DNA from: Actinomycetes bacterium
GTDB lineage: Bacteria > Actinomycetota > Acidimicrobiia > Acidimicrobiales > Ilumatobacteraceae
Length of the DNA: 61,002 nt
Direction of reading: 5' to 3'
Assembly: GCA_025360105.1 (NCBI GenBank)
Contig: JANYCT010000056.1
Location: forward strand, 1 to 61,002
This document shows, piece by piece, positions 26,967 to 36,506 of this stretch; the stretch's first letter is position 1; every line of letters starts with the position of its first letter. The notes below the pieces were generated by a model. The model saw nothing but the letters and a program-made list of their open reading frames with translations, searched no databases and was not told the origin of the DNA. Both the position numbers and the translations under genes were made by a program.

Positions 26967-28337
26967 TTGCTGCGCTTCGGCACCGACGGTGTGCGCGGTG
27001 TAGCGCTCACGGAAGTCACAACCGAGTACGTGTTCGCCCTCGGCGCAGCCGTGGCAGCGGTGCTGCCAGGCGCGACTTGGTTGATCGCCCGCGACACCCG
27101 TGAGTCGGGCGCGGTGCTCGAGGCCGCATTGGCCGCAGGTTTGCGGTCGCGTGGCCAGACGCCGGTGCTGTGTGGTGTCGTCCCCACCCCGGCTCTCGCG
27201 CTGCTGTCGCAGCAGCGTGGTGTGCCCGCGGCGATGATCACCGCATCGCACAATCCGTACTCGGACAACGGTGTGAAGATCTTTGCCGCGGGTGGGACCA
27301 AACTCACCGATGATGTCGAGGCACGCATCGAGCTCGAACTCGAAGCCGTGCTTGCGTCGTTTGCTGCCGCTGCCGCTGCCGCTGCCGCTGATGCTGCCGC
27401 TGATGCGGTTGGGCCTGGTTCGCCAGAATCGGTCGTGATGCCCGATGCCGTTGATCAATATGTGGCACATATCGTGGCGTTGTTCCCGGCTGGCGTGCTC
27501 ACCGGTATGCGAGTCGTGCTCGACTGCGCCAACGGTGCGATGAGCGTGGTCGCGCCTGTTGTCGTGAGCGCGCTCGGTGCTCACGTCACGGCGATCAACG
27601 CGGGGCCCAACGGCACCAACATCAATGCCGACTGTGGTGCTACTCACCCCGCGTCATTATCGGCAGCGGTGCTCGATGCGCACGCTGATGTCGGTCTGGC
27701 CTTCGACGGCGACGGCGACCGTGTCATCGCGGTCGACAATCATGGACATGTGGTCGATGGTGACCGTGTTATCGCACTCGGGGCGTTGCAACTCAAGGCC
27801 GAGGGAGAACTCACCGGCAACACCGTGGTGGTCACAGTCATGAGCAACCTCGGTTTTCATCGGGCCATGAACGCCGCCGGCATCGACGTCGTGGCAACTT
27901 CGGTCGGCGACCGGTACGTACTCGAGGCGCTCGCAGCTGGTGACCACGCACTCGGTGGCGAGCAAAGTGGCCACGTGATCTATCGCCACCTGGCCACTAC
28001 CGGCGACGGGCTGCTGGCAGGTCTGAGGTTGTTGCGCCACGTTCATTCGTCGCATCGCTCGCTCACGGAGATGGCCACCGAGGTGATGACCACCTATCCG
28101 CAGGTGCTGGTGAATGTTCGCGTCAACGCGCGCCATCCCGATATTGCCTCGGAGCTTGCGACCGAAATTGCACGGGCCGAGGCGTTGCTGGACGGCGATG
28201 GTCGCGTGCTCGTTCGCGCCAGCGGCACCGAGCCGCTGGTGCGGGTGATGGTTGAGGCAGCCACCGACTCGATTGCCCGCGAGTCCGCCGATGCGCTGGC
28301 TGCTGTGGTGCACGCCCGCTTTGGTGTCGCCCACTGA
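26967..28337 (+). CDS. glmM: phosphoglucosamine mutase
   Basis: It converts glucosamine-6-P to glucosamine-1-P on the way to UDP-GlcNAc. The 456-residue protein has the FGTDGVRG opening, the phosphoserine loop TASHNPYSDNGVK, the metal loop FDGDGDR and the sugar loop GGEQSGH. It begins with TTG directly after rpsI. An Ala-rich insert (about 132-146) from hexamer repeats lies in the loop after domain 1. The next gene is GlmS-like, so two successive amino-sugar steps sit together. Confidence 0.96.
   Translation: MLRFGTDGVRGVALTEVTTEYVFALGAAVAAVLPGATWLIARDTRESGAVLEAALAAGLRSRGQTPVLCGVVPTPALALLSQQRGVPAAMITASHNPYSDNGVKIFAAGGTKLTDDVEARIELELEAVLASFAAAAAAAAADAAADAVGPGSPESVVMPDAVDQYVAHIVALFPAGVLTGMRVVLDCANGAMSVVAPVVVSALGAHVTAINAGPNGTNINADCGATHPASLSAAVLDAHADVGLAFDGDGDRVIAVDNHGHVVDGDRVIALGALQLKAEGELTGNTVVVTVMSNLGFHRAMNAAGIDVVATSVGDRYVLEALAAGDHALGGEQSGHVIYRHLATTGDGLLAGLRLLRHVHSSHRSLTEMATEVMTTYPQVLVNVRVNARHPDIASELATEIARAEALLDGDGRVLVRASGTEPLVRVMVEAATDSIARESADALAAVVHARFGVAH
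27363..27404 (+). repeat. GCTGCC hexamer tract inside glmM
   Basis: Four perfect GCTGCC copies (27363-27386) are followed by GCTGAT, GCTGCC and GCTGAT. They encode an Ala/Asp run in a surface loop. Gain or loss of units would stay in frame. Confidence 0.9.
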
Positions 28338-28425
28338 TCCGTCGGCTGCGGCGTCCGAAGCTCAGGCCGGGGTCAAGATTCGATGAGGGCGCGGTAGCTG
28401 CGGGACGTGCGGAAGTGCTCCGGGG

Positions 28426-28431
28426 TAACCT
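28426..28431 (+). promoter_or_regulatory. -10 box of a probable leaderless promoter (GlmS-like gene)
   Basis: TAACCT, then 7 bases, then ATG 28439. It supports starting the protein at MCGII, where the catalytic Cys must be residue 2. Confidence 0.5.
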
Positions 28432-28438
28432 GTGGCTC

Positions 28439-31400
28439 ATGTGCGGGATCATTGCCATACTGAGCCGGCCGAGCACCCGCTCGGTCCCACATCCTGGCGA
28501 CATTCTCGGTGCGCTCGACCACGCCATCGCTTGTTCGCCCGACATGTCAGCCATTGGCGCTGCGACCGTTGCCGTCGATGCGATGCTTCGTGGCGTTACC
28601 GGTGTGCAGGCACTGGTTGGTCGCCACGAGCTGATGGCCGGGCTCGCTGCCCGCCTCGATCAGATCGAGGCACTGCTGGTGTCGGCGGAAACCTCGATCG
28701 AGGATACAACCAGCTCGACCCCCGAGCAGATTGAGTCCACCAACGCTGTGCTCGGCAGGCTACGCGACGCAGTCTTTTCGATTCGTAACGATCGCCTGCG
28801 CGCCGCCCGCGCCGTTCACGCTCTTGCCGGCAGCGATGCGGGCGTCGCAGCCATCGCCGGTTACTTCTCTGTACAGCAGGCGTTGTCGGCCTTGGACCGT
28901 CTCGAGGTGCGCGGACGCGATTCCGCCGGGGTGCACCTGTACGTGTGGGGCCATGGTCTGACGGCTGACGACCCAGCGGTACGATCGCTGCTCGCTGGCC
29001 GAAACGACAACTCGTTGTTCACCGACAGATCCGTGCGCATCGCCGGTCAGTGCCTCAGCTTCGTCTACAAAGCGGCGGCCGAGATCGGCGAACTCGGTGA
29101 CAACACCAAGGCGTTACGCGCGGCCATTGCCGGTGACGACCTGTTGCGTCTCGCACTGTCGGCACCGGGTGCCCGACTCAGCTTGCTTGGACACACACGT
29201 TGGGCCAGCGTTGGCATCATCAGCGAGCCCAACTGTCATCCGCTGAACAGCGAAGAGGTGGAGTCTGGCTACGAGGCCGGGCCGTATTTTGTCGGTGCCC
29301 TCAACGGTGATGTCGACAACCACGCGGATCTGAAGATCGAGCACAACCTGCGCATCGCCGGACCCATCACCACCGACGCCAAGGTAATTCCGGCGCTGGT
29401 GTCGCGACTGTCGACCGAGACCAACGGCGACATCACTGAGGCCTTCCGGCGCACGGTTGCGAGTTTCGAGGGCAGCGTCGCCATAGGTGCCGCCAGCGCT
29501 GATCATCCCGATCAGGTGCTGCTCGCGCTCCGCGGCAGTGGGCAGGCGTTGTATGTCGGCTTGGCCGAGGATGCGTTCATCGTTGCGAGCGAGCCATATG
29601 GCGTGGTCGAGGAAACCAGTCGCTTCGTGCGGATGGACGGCGAGACTCCGGCAGATCCCGATCAGCCGAACAGCCGAGGGCAGGTGTTCGTACTGTCCGG
29701 CACGCGTGCCGGCGAACTCGCCGGTATTCGGCGCATGTCTTACGGCGGTACCGACTTGCCATTCTCGCCCGCAGAGGTGGTTACCGCCGAGGTGACTACA
29801 CGCGACATCGATCGGGGTTCTGCGCCACACTTCCTCCTCAAAGAAATCAGCGAGGCACCCGAGAGCTTTCGCAAGACCCTGCGCGGCAAGATCATCGAGC
29901 GCGATGGCTTGTTACACGCATTCGTGGGCGAGCGTTCGTTACCGCTTTTCATCGCCGAGCGTCTGGCGAGCGGCGAGATCCGACGCGTGCTGGTCATCGG
30001 TCAGGGCACTGCAGCCGTTGCCGGACGCAGCATGGCGGCAATGCTCGATGTGCTCACCGACGGAGGTCTTGATGTCGACCCGATCGTCGCCACCGAACTC
30101 AGCGGATTCGGGATGCGCCTCGACATGAGCGACACCTTGGTGGTTGCTGTCAGCCAGAGCGGCACCACCACCGATACCAATCGCACAGTCGATCTCGTGC
30201 GTGGCCGAGGCGCCGTGGTCATTGGCATCGTGAACCGCCGCAACAGCGATCTCACCGACAAAGCCGATGGCGTGTTGTACACATCCGATGGTCGTGACGT
30301 GGAGATGAGCGTGGCGTCCACGAAGGCGTTCTACGCGCAGGTGGCTGCTGGCACGTTGCTGGCCTGCGCCATCAGCGAGGCAGCCGGCCTCGGCTCGCCA
30401 CAGCGTCGGCATCAGCTCCTCACCTCGTTGCGCGAGATCCCCGCTGCCATGCGTACCGTCTTGCGTCTACGCGAGAACATTGCCGATGCGGCTCGCCGGT
30501 TTGCCCCGCAGCGCAGGTACTGGACGGTTGTGGGAAATGGTCCCAACGCCGTGGCAGCCGAAGAAGTGCGCATCAAACTGAGCGAGCTGTGTTACAAGAG
30601 CATCGCCTGCGACATCACCGAGGATAAGAAGCACATCGACCTGTCGTGCGAACCACTCGTGCTCGTGTGCGCCGCTGGCCTGGTGGGAGGCACGGCTGAC
30701 GACGTGGCCAAAGAAGTCGCTATTTTCCGTGCGCACAAGGCGTTGCCGATCGTGATTGCCACCGAGGGCGACGATCGGTTTTCCGCCGCTGCGCACGTCG
30801 TGGGTGTGCCTTCGGTCGACAGCGCGCTCGCGTTCATTCTTTCGGCGATGGTCGGCCATCTCTTCGGCTACGAGGCTGCGCTTACCATCGACGCGTCGGC
30901 CAGACCGCTCCGCGAGGCGCGCGAGGTGATCGAGCGTGCGATTGCCACCACCGAGGTGGGTGACGAAGTGGTGCGCATCGTGCATACGCAGCTGGCTCCG
31001 ATCGCCGAGCGATTCTTTGCGGCGCTCAGCACGGGCGTATACGACGGTCAGATGGAGGCGTCGACGGCGGTTCGGGTGGTGTCGATGCTGCGCGACGCGC
31101 TCAGCCCTACACCACTCGAGTCGTATCAGGCCGACACCGGCAAGTTCGGTTCACCGAGTGTGCTCATCGACGATCTCACGGCCGCGCTCACCCGCGCGAT
31201 CGAAGAGCTCACTCGCCCTATTGACGCGATCAAGCATCAGGCCAAAACCGTGACGGTCGGCATCAGCCGCAACGACGAGGGCGTGCTCGACCGTCCATTC
31301 GTGCAGTCGGTCCTCACGCTCGGCGTGGGTCGCGACCGTCTGTCGTATCGCTCGCTGAAAGTGCTGGCCGATCTCGGTCCGGCTGTTGCTGAGGTGGTGG

Positions 31401-31843
31401 GATTCACCCGCTACGCAATCGAAGGTGACCCTGACGCAGATGATGCAACCATCACCATTGTGGATCGTGGCGGACTTTCGCGCGATGTTGCGTCGCGGGT
31501 GGAGCGCAACAACTCGCTCGTGGGCACGAAGCGACGCGTGGCAGCCGAACGCGAGGTCCTCGTCGCACGCGGCCGCAGCGACGGTCGAACGGTCGTCTTC
31601 GTGCCAGAGGTCAAGGCCAACCACACCACCGGCATCACGCTGTTGCACGTTCGTTTCCACGATCGCCTTCCCGCGGCGGTCATGCGCGGCGTCCTGCAGG
31701 GCTATGACCGCCGCTACAACCGCCTTGTCGACTGGGTGGCCGAGACGGAGGGCAGCTTCCGTGACGACCGTCTCGGTGAGATCGCCGTTGCCGACCTGCT
31801 GATTCTACCGATCAGCGAGGTCGCTGACCGTTGGCGTCGTTGA
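28439..31843 (+). CDS. giant GlmS-like protein (glutamine amidotransferase plus SIS domains)
   Basis: Probably glutamine-fructose-6-phosphate aminotransferase, which makes glucosamine-6-P for UDP-GlcNAc. At 1134 residues it is almost twice GlmS (about 610). Cys2 of MCGII fits the class II amidotransferase nucleophile. The next landmark, RLEVRGRDSAG, comes only at about 154-164 instead of about 25, because of an insert of roughly 130 mainly helical residues. HTRWASVG and NGDVDNHADL follow. The first SIS domain has VIGQGTAAVAG and VSQSGTTTDT; a second follows with GNGPNAVAAEE. About 330 C-terminal residues after the SIS part match nothing I recognise. It follows glmM, and no other glmS is seen. 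Confidence 0.85.
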   Translation: MCGIIAILSRPSTRSVPHPGDILGALDHAIACSPDMSAIGAATVAVDAMLRGVTGVQALVGRHELMAGLAARLDQIEALLVSAETSIEDTTSSTPEQIESTNAVLGRLRDAVFSIRNDRLRAARAVHALAGSDAGVAAIAGYFSVQQALSALDRLEVRGRDSAGVHLYVWGHGLTADDPAVRSLLAGRNDNSLFTDRSVRIAGQCLSFVYKAAAEIGELGDNTKALRAAIAGDDLLRLALSAPGARLSLLGHTRWASVGIISEPNCHPLNSEEVESGYEAGPYFVGALNGDVDNHADLKIEHNLRIAGPITTDAKVIPALVSRLSTETNGDITEAFRRTVASFEGSVAIGAASADHPDQVLLALRGSGQALYVGLAEDAFIVASEPYGVVEETSRFVRMDGETPADPDQPNSRGQVFVLSGTRAGELAGIRRMSYGGTDLPFSPAEVVTAEVTTRDIDRGSAPHFLLKEISEAPESFRKTLRGKIIERDGLLHAFVGERSLPLFIAERLASGEIRRVLVIGQGTAAVAGRSMAAMLDVLTDGGLDVDPIVATELSGFGMRLDMSDTLVVAVSQSGTTTDTNRTVDLVRGRGAVVIGIVNRRNSDLTDKADGVLYTSDGRDVEMSVASTKAFYAQVAAGTLLACAISEAAGLGSPQRRHQLLTSLREIPAAMRTVLRLRENIADAARRFAPQRRYWTVVGNGPNAVAAEEVRIKLSELCYKSIACDITEDKKHIDLSCEPLVLVCAAGLVGGTADDVAKEVAIFRAHKALPIVIATEGDDRFSAAAHVVGVPSVDSALAFILSAMVGHLFGYEAALTIDASARPLREAREVIERAIATTEVGDEVVRIVHTQLAPIAERFFAALSTGVYDGQMEASTAVRVVSMLRDALSPTPLESYQADTGKFGSPSVLIDDLTAALTRAIEELTRPIDAIKHQAKTVTVGISRNDEGVLDRPFVQSVLTLGVGRDRLSYRSLKVLADLGPAVAEVVGFTRYAIEGDPDADDATITIVDRGGLSRDVASRVERNNSLVGTKRRVAAEREVLVARGRSDGRTVVFVPEVKANHTTGITLLHVRFHDRLPAAVMRGVLQGYDRRYNRLVDWVAETEGSFRDDRLGEIAVADLLILPISEVADRWRR

Positions 31844-31846
31844 GCG

Positions 31847-32212
31847 ATGATCGGCATCGGCGTCGACGCGGTTGAGATCGCCCGGTTTCGGCGCTCGCTC
31901 GAACGCACGCCCTCAATGCGCGAGCGGTTGTTTACAGCCGAAGAACTCGATTACGTCGCGCCGCAATCAGATCCCGTGCCGTCGCTGGCGGTGCGCTTCG
32001 CTGCACGCGAAGCGGTGATGAAGGCGCTAGGAGTGGGTCTCGGAGCTTTCGGTTTTCACGACGTGTGGGTCACTCGAGCAACGTCGGGCGCACCGTCGCT
32101 GCGTGTCACCGGGCAGGCCCGAGTACTTGCCGATGCAGCAGGTGTGACGCGTTGGCATCTGTCGCTGACACACAGCGACCTCATGGCCATTGCCTACGTA
32201 GTGGCCGAATAG
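31847..32212 (+). CDS. acpS: holo-[acyl-carrier-protein] synthase
   Basis: It transfers 4'-phosphopantetheine from CoA to apo-ACP. The 121-residue product has the IGIGVDAVEI opening with the Mg-binding Asp7 and the RFAAREAVMKALG motif carrying the catalytic Glu. The C-terminal WHLSLTHSDLMAIAYVV strand is typical. It lies 3 bases after the GlmS-like gene. The common order acpS-nnr-alr-tsaE is kept here. Confidence 0.95.
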   Translation: MIGIGVDAVEIARFRRSLERTPSMRERLFTAEELDYVAPQSDPVPSLAVRFAAREAVMKALGVGLGAFGFHDVWVTRATSGAPSLRVTGQARVLADAAGVTRWHLSLTHSDLMAIAYVVAE

Positions 32213-32264
32213 CGTCGTACCGATCGCAGACCCAGCGCACGCAAGCAGCGACGCGGCTGATCGC

Positions 32265-32270
32265 TACGCT
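32265..32270 (+). promoter_or_regulatory. -10 box of a probable leaderless promoter (nnr)
   Basis: TACGCT, 7 bases before ATG 32278, in the 65-base gap after acpS. It would give the nnr-to-maf gene run its own start. Confidence 0.5.
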
Positions 32271-32277
32271 GGCGACC

Positions 32278-33657
32278 ATGCTCCCCATCGTGACTCCCGA
32301 CGAGATGCGCGACATCGACGCTGCGGCGACGTCGGCGTCGATGCCGGGCAGCGCGTCGGTCGAGACTCTGATCGATCGGGCGGGTTCCGCAGTCGCGTGG
32401 GCAGCGCTGCGCATGTTGGGCGGCTCGTACGGGCGTCGCGTTGTGATTATCGCCGGTCCTGGCAACAACGGCGCAGATGGCCGCGCCGCGGCGCGCCGAC
32501 TCTCAGCGCGGGGAGTGCAGGTTGTGGTTATATCGGCGAACGACTGCCCTGCGGTGCTGCCCGAATGTGATTTGGTGATCGATGCCGCATACGGCACCGG
32601 TTTCCATGGTGTATGGCAGGCGCCAGATCCCGGTACGGCCCAGGTGCTGGCGGTCGACATTCCTTCCGGTGTGGATGGGCTCACCGGTGCGGCAGGGCCG
32701 GGTGTGATGCAGGCTGACCACACGGTCACGTTCGCGGCGCTGAAACCCGGTCTGGTGTTCGAGCCCGGCTCTGGCCTAGCGGGCAGCGTGGAGGTCGCCG
32801 ACATCGGCCTGTCGTGCGCCCACGTGCGGACGCATCTCGTACAGCAGGCTGATGTGGTCGATTGGTGGCAGCCGCGCGAGCCCGATTCGCACAAGTGGTC
32901 GGCGTCGACGCGTGTGATCGCGGGGAGCCCCGGGATGACCGGCGCGGCGTACCTTGCGGCAACGGCTGCTCAGCGCGCAGGTGCCGGAATGGTGCATCTG
33001 TCGGTGCCCGGCGCGCTCGACGGCAGCGGCGATCACGAGTACGTGCAGCGGCTGTTGCCAGGCGCCGGTTGGGCGACCGAGGTGATTTCGAGCCTTGATC
33101 GGTTTCAGTCACTGATCATCGGCCCGGGCCTCGGACGTGATGAGGAAACGGTGGCTGCGCTGCGCGAGGTCGTACGACGATCGCCGATTCCGACGGTGGT
33201 CGACGGCGATGGCCTCTTCGCGTTGGCGTGGAGCAACGACGGCGTCGCTCCGGTCCTACGCGACCGCGAGGCCCCCACGGTGCTCACGCCGCACGATGGC
33301 GAGTTCGCTCTGCTCGCCGGTGCCAAAGTTGGGGTGGATCGCATCATGGAGACCAGGCTGCTCGCGTTCGAACTCGGTGTAGTCGTGTTGTTGAAGGGTC
33401 CTGCCACGGTGATCGCCGATCCCGAGGGACAGGTACTCGTGGTGACGGCCGGCGACGATCGCCTCGCTACTGCCGGTACCGGTGATGTGTTGTCGGGCAT
33501 CATCGGTGCGCTGCTGGCGCAAGGACTTGGCGCGTGCCACGCGGCAGCGGCAGGTGCGTGGATACATGGTCGCGCCGGTCGACTTGGGTCGCGCCGCGGA
33601 CTGCTGGCTGGCGACTTGCTCCCGCTCATCCCTCAGGTTCTGGAAACACTCGAATGA
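32278..33657 (+). CDS. nnr: bifunctional NAD(P)H-hydrate epimerase / ADP-dependent dehydratase
   Basis: It repairs hydrated NADH and NADPH. The N-terminal YjeF_N epimerase part has AGPGNNGADGRAAARRL and IDAAYGTGFHG; the C-terminal ribokinase-like dehydratase has VVDGDGLFAL, TPHDGEFALL, LLKGPATVIAD and the TAGTGDVLSGIIGALLAQG signature. The 459 residues match the fused form. ATG 32278 is supported by a -10 box 7 bases upstream; the longer frame over acpS is rejected. It overlaps alr by 4 bases. Confidence 0.94.
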   Translation: MLPIVTPDEMRDIDAAATSASMPGSASVETLIDRAGSAVAWAALRMLGGSYGRRVVIIAGPGNNGADGRAAARRLSARGVQVVVISANDCPAVLPECDLVIDAAYGTGFHGVWQAPDPGTAQVLAVDIPSGVDGLTGAAGPGVMQADHTVTFAALKPGLVFEPGSGLAGSVEVADIGLSCAHVRTHLVQQADVVDWWQPREPDSHKWSASTRVIAGSPGMTGAAYLAATAAQRAGAGMVHLSVPGALDGSGDHEYVQRLLPGAGWATEVISSLDRFQSLIIGPGLGRDEETVAALREVVRRSPIPTVVDGDGLFALAWSNDGVAPVLRDREAPTVLTPHDGEFALLAGAKVGVDRIMETRLLAFELGVVVLLKGPATVIADPEGQVLVVTAGDDRLATAGTGDVLSGIIGALLAQGLGACHAAAAGAWIHGRAGRLGSRRGLLAGDLLPLIPQVLETLE

Positions 33658-34778
33658 GATGGGCCTGGGCCGAGGTCGATCTCGACGCCATTGGGCACAA
33701 CGTCGGGGTGATCCGCAACAGGGTCGCCCCGTCGGCGGTGTGGGTGGTGGTGAAGGCTGACGCGTACGGTCATGGTGCCGTGCCAGTTGCGCGTGCCGCA
33801 CTCTCTGGCGGTGCCGAGGGACTCTGTATCGCCCTGGTGAGCGAAGGCGCTGAACTGCGCGCGGCAGGCATCGAGGCGCCAATCCTGATCCTCAGCCAGC
33901 AGCCGCCCGATGCTGCAGATCTGATCGTGCGTCACCGACTTACACCAACGGTGTATTCCCTCGCGATGGTCGACGCACTGGCCAGTGCTGTGCACCGAGC
34001 ATCCGCCTCGCATTATCCAGTGCATCTCAAGATCGACACGGGCATGCATCGGGTGGGGGTCCAGCCCGATGAAGCGGTGATCATCGCGGATGCCGTTGCG
34101 GCGCATCCCCAGCTCGAGCTGCAGGGCGTCTTCACCCATCTCGCAATGGCCGACGAACCCGATGCGCCCGCGAACGGTCGCCAACTCGAACTCTTCGATC
34201 GCGCTGTAGATGCGCTTCGCGACGCTGGTCATCGTCCGTCGATGGTGCACGCGCTCAACTCCGCCGGGGCGCTCACCCGCCCTGATACGCGTCACCAGTT
34301 GGTCCGCGTCGGCATTGCGATGTACGGAGTCATGCCGGGTCCCCAACTCGCGAGCGAGTGCGCCGACTTGCGTCCCGCTCTGGCACTGCGGGCGCGCGTC
34401 AGCCACGTGAACCGGGTCGCCGCGGGTGAAGGCGTGAGTTACGGCCTGCGACACGTGTTTGCTTGCGACACCTCGGTGGCCACGGTGCCGATCGGCTACG
34501 CCGACGGAGCACCGCGTCGTCTGTTTGCCGGTGGCGCCGCCGTGTTGATCGGCGGCGTGCGACGCCCGATCGTGGGCGTGGTGACCATGGATCAACTGAT
34601 GGTGGACTGCGGCGACGACGCCGTGGCCGTGGGCGATGAGGTCACTCTCCTCGGACGTGAACGCTCTCTTGGTGTGCACAACGAGATCCGCGTCGAGGAG
34701 TGGGCCGATCGGCTCGGCACCATTGGCTACGAGATCCTGTGCGGCATCAGCAAGCGGATCGATCGAACGTATCCATGA
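33654..34778 (+). CDS. alr: alanine racemase
   Basis: It makes D-alanine for peptidoglycan with PLP. The 374-residue protein has the PLP Lys34 in VVKADAYGHGA, HLKIDTGMHRVGV, the GEGVSYG segment, TVPIGYADGAPR and TMDQLMVDCGD. The ATG lies in an ATGA overlap with the nnr stop, giving the normal MRWAWAEVDLDAI start. The stop overlaps tsaE in the same way. Confidence 0.96.
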   Translation: MRWAWAEVDLDAIGHNVGVIRNRVAPSAVWVVVKADAYGHGAVPVARAALSGGAEGLCIALVSEGAELRAAGIEAPILILSQQPPDAADLIVRHRLTPTVYSLAMVDALASAVHRASASHYPVHLKIDTGMHRVGVQPDEAVIIADAVAAHPQLELQGVFTHLAMADEPDAPANGRQLELFDRAVDALRDAGHRPSMVHALNSAGALTRPDTRHQLVRVGIAMYGVMPGPQLASECADLRPALALRARVSHVNRVAAGEGVSYGLRHVFACDTSVATVPIGYADGAPRRLFAGGAAVLIGGVRRPIVGVVTMDQLMVDCGDDAVAVGDEVTLLGRERSLGVHNEIRVEEWADRLGTIGYEILCGISKRIDRTYP

Positions 34779-35254
34779 TCGAACTCCGCTCTCTCTCGCC
34801 TGATGACACGCGTTCCATTGCCGCCGCCCTGGCGCAGCTGGCGCGCCCGGGCGATCTCATCGTGCTGGCCGGCCAGATGGGTGCCGGCAAGACGGCGTTT
34901 GCGCAGGGTTTCGCCCGGGCGCTCGGCATCTACGAGCCGGTCACCTCGCCCACCTACACACTGGTGCGCACTTATCAGGCGGGCACCACGACGCTGCACC
35001 ACGCCGACCTGTACCGGCTTGATCACACCACTGAGGTCGATGACCTTGCGCTTGGCGAACTGCTCGAGGACGACGCCATCGTGTTGGTGGAGTGGGGCGA
35101 TGTGGTCGATCTCGGCGACCATCTCCAGATCGAGCTGCGCCTCGATAACGAAGATGTGCAACAGCGCGAGATCATCATCACGTCAAGTGATCGCCGCTGG
35201 GCACCACGATGGGAACGTCTGGAAGCCGGCGTCGACGAATGGTTGATTCGATGA
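34775..35254 (+). CDS. tsaE: tRNA t6A synthesis ATPase TsaE
   Basis: TsaE is the ATPase that resets the TsaB-TsaD complex in t6A37 synthesis. The 159-residue product has the P-loop GQMGAGKT (33-40), the SPTYTLVRTY segment and HHADLYRL. It overlaps alr by 4 bases at its start and tsaB by 4 bases at its end, so the run alr-tsaE-tsaB-rimI-tsaD is translationally coupled. Confidence 0.95.
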   Translation: MIELRSLSPDDTRSIAAALAQLARPGDLIVLAGQMGAGKTAFAQGFARALGIYEPVTSPTYTLVRTYQAGTTTLHHADLYRLDHTTEVDDLALGELLEDDAIVLVEWGDVVDLGDHLQIELRLDNEDVQQREIIITSSDRRWAPRWERLEAGVDEWLIR

Positions 35255-35949
35255 TCACGCTGGGCATCGAAACGGCGACACAGGTAGTCAGCGTCGCGCT
35301 CGGTGGCGACGATGGCGTCCTCGGGGTCGTCGAGATCATGCAGGGTCGTCGCCACGCCGAGATCCTCACGCCGGCCATCGAGTTTGTGTGCAGGCAGGCT
35401 CGCATCGCCGTCACCGACATTGCCGCCATTGGCGTCGATATCGGGCCGGGTCTGTTCACCGGGATGCGCGTGGGAATCGCGTCTGCCAAGGCGATGGCGC
35501 AGGCACTCGACGTAGCGCTCGTGGGTATCTCATCGCTCGACCTGGTCGCATTCCCACTGCGACATACTTCGAAGGTGATTGCGAGCGTGATCGACGCACG
35601 CAAGGGCGAGGTCTTCTACGCGTTCTATCTGCCATCACCCGGTGGCGTCCAGCGAGTGAGCGAGCCGCGTGCCGGCAGCATCGACGACTTCAACGCCGAT
35701 GTGATGGCGCGAGGTCAAGATGTGCTCGCGGTCGGCGACGGAGCGCACCGCTATCGCGATGAGTTCGACAAGGGCACAGAGGTTGCCGATCTCGCCCACC
35801 CGTCGGCGGCCACGTTGGTGCACCTGGCACGCGCTCGGGCTCTACGCAGCGATGTCGTCGCGTCCGACCGCACCTCGGCGGGACTCGACGATGTGCACCC
35901 GTTGTACCTGCGCGCCCCGGATGCTCAGATCAACTGGACCACGCGATGA
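35251..35949 (+). CDS. tsaB: tRNA threonylcarbamoyladenosine protein TsaB
   Basis: TsaB is the ASKHA-fold partner that stabilises TsaD. The 232-residue product has the LGIETATQVVSVALG opening, the HAEILTPAIEF helix and the GVDIGPGLFTGMRVGIASAKAMA loop, and it lacks the metal His pair of TsaD. It overlaps rimI by 4 bases. Confidence 0.94.
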   Translation: MITLGIETATQVVSVALGGDDGVLGVVEIMQGRRHAEILTPAIEFVCRQARIAVTDIAAIGVDIGPGLFTGMRVGIASAKAMAQALDVALVGISSLDLVAFPLRHTSKVIASVIDARKGEVFYAFYLPSPGGVQRVSEPRAGSIDDFNADVMARGQDVLAVGDGAHRYRDEFDKGTEVADLAHPSAATLVHLARARALRSDVVASDRTSAGLDDVHPLYLRAPDAQINWTTR

Positions 35950-36506
35950 GCGTGCTGTCGCGTCTGCTCAATCGCGAGCCCTCGGCCCGCGGTCTGGTGA
36001 TCGGCCCGATGCGCCGCCGCGACCTCACGGCTATTCAAGTGATCGAACGGCAGGTGTACCCGCAGCCGTGGTCGGTGAACGTGTTCACCAACGAGATCGA
36101 CATGGCCAAGCAGGGTCAGCGGTACTACATCGTCGGGTACCGCGGCGGCCAGCTGGTCGGTTACGCCGGAATGATGATCGTGATGGACGAGGCCCACATC
36201 ACCAACATCGCGTCTGACCCGAACCGACGGCGCGAGGGCATCGGCCGTCGACTGCTGGCCGACCTCGCCTGGGAAGCCAGGCACCGCGGCTGTAGTTCGC
36301 TCACCTTGGAGGTGCGCATCAGCAACGTGGCCGCGCAGGGCCTGTATCACCAATTTGGTTTTGAGCCGGCCGGCATCCGCCAGAAGTACTACGAGAACAC
36401 CGAGGACGCGATTGTGATGTGGTGCCACAACATCGACACGCACGAGTACGCGGATCGCCTTCGACAGTTGTGCCCCGAGATGGCCGATCGAGGTGGTTCG
36501 ACGTGA
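35946..36506 (+). CDS. rimI: ribosomal protein S18-alanine N-acetyltransferase family protein
   Basis: A GNAT acetyltransferase of 186 residues. The acetyl-CoA motif reads ASDPNRRREGIGRRLLADLA, preceded by a GYAGMMIVMDEAHITNI strand pair and followed by LEVRISNVAAQGLYHQFGFEPAGIRQKYY. In E. coli RimI acetylates S18; actinobacterial homologues may act on other N-termini. The position between tsaB and tsaD is typical. About 20 residues at each end extend the core. Confidence 0.93.
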   Translation: MSVLSRLLNREPSARGLVIGPMRRRDLTAIQVIERQVYPQPWSVNVFTNEIDMAKQGQRYYIVGYRGGQLVGYAGMMIVMDEAHITNIASDPNRRREGIGRRLLADLAWEARHRGCSSLTLEVRISNVAAQGLYHQFGFEPAGIRQKYYENTEDAIVMWCHNIDTHEYADRLRQLCPEMADRGGST

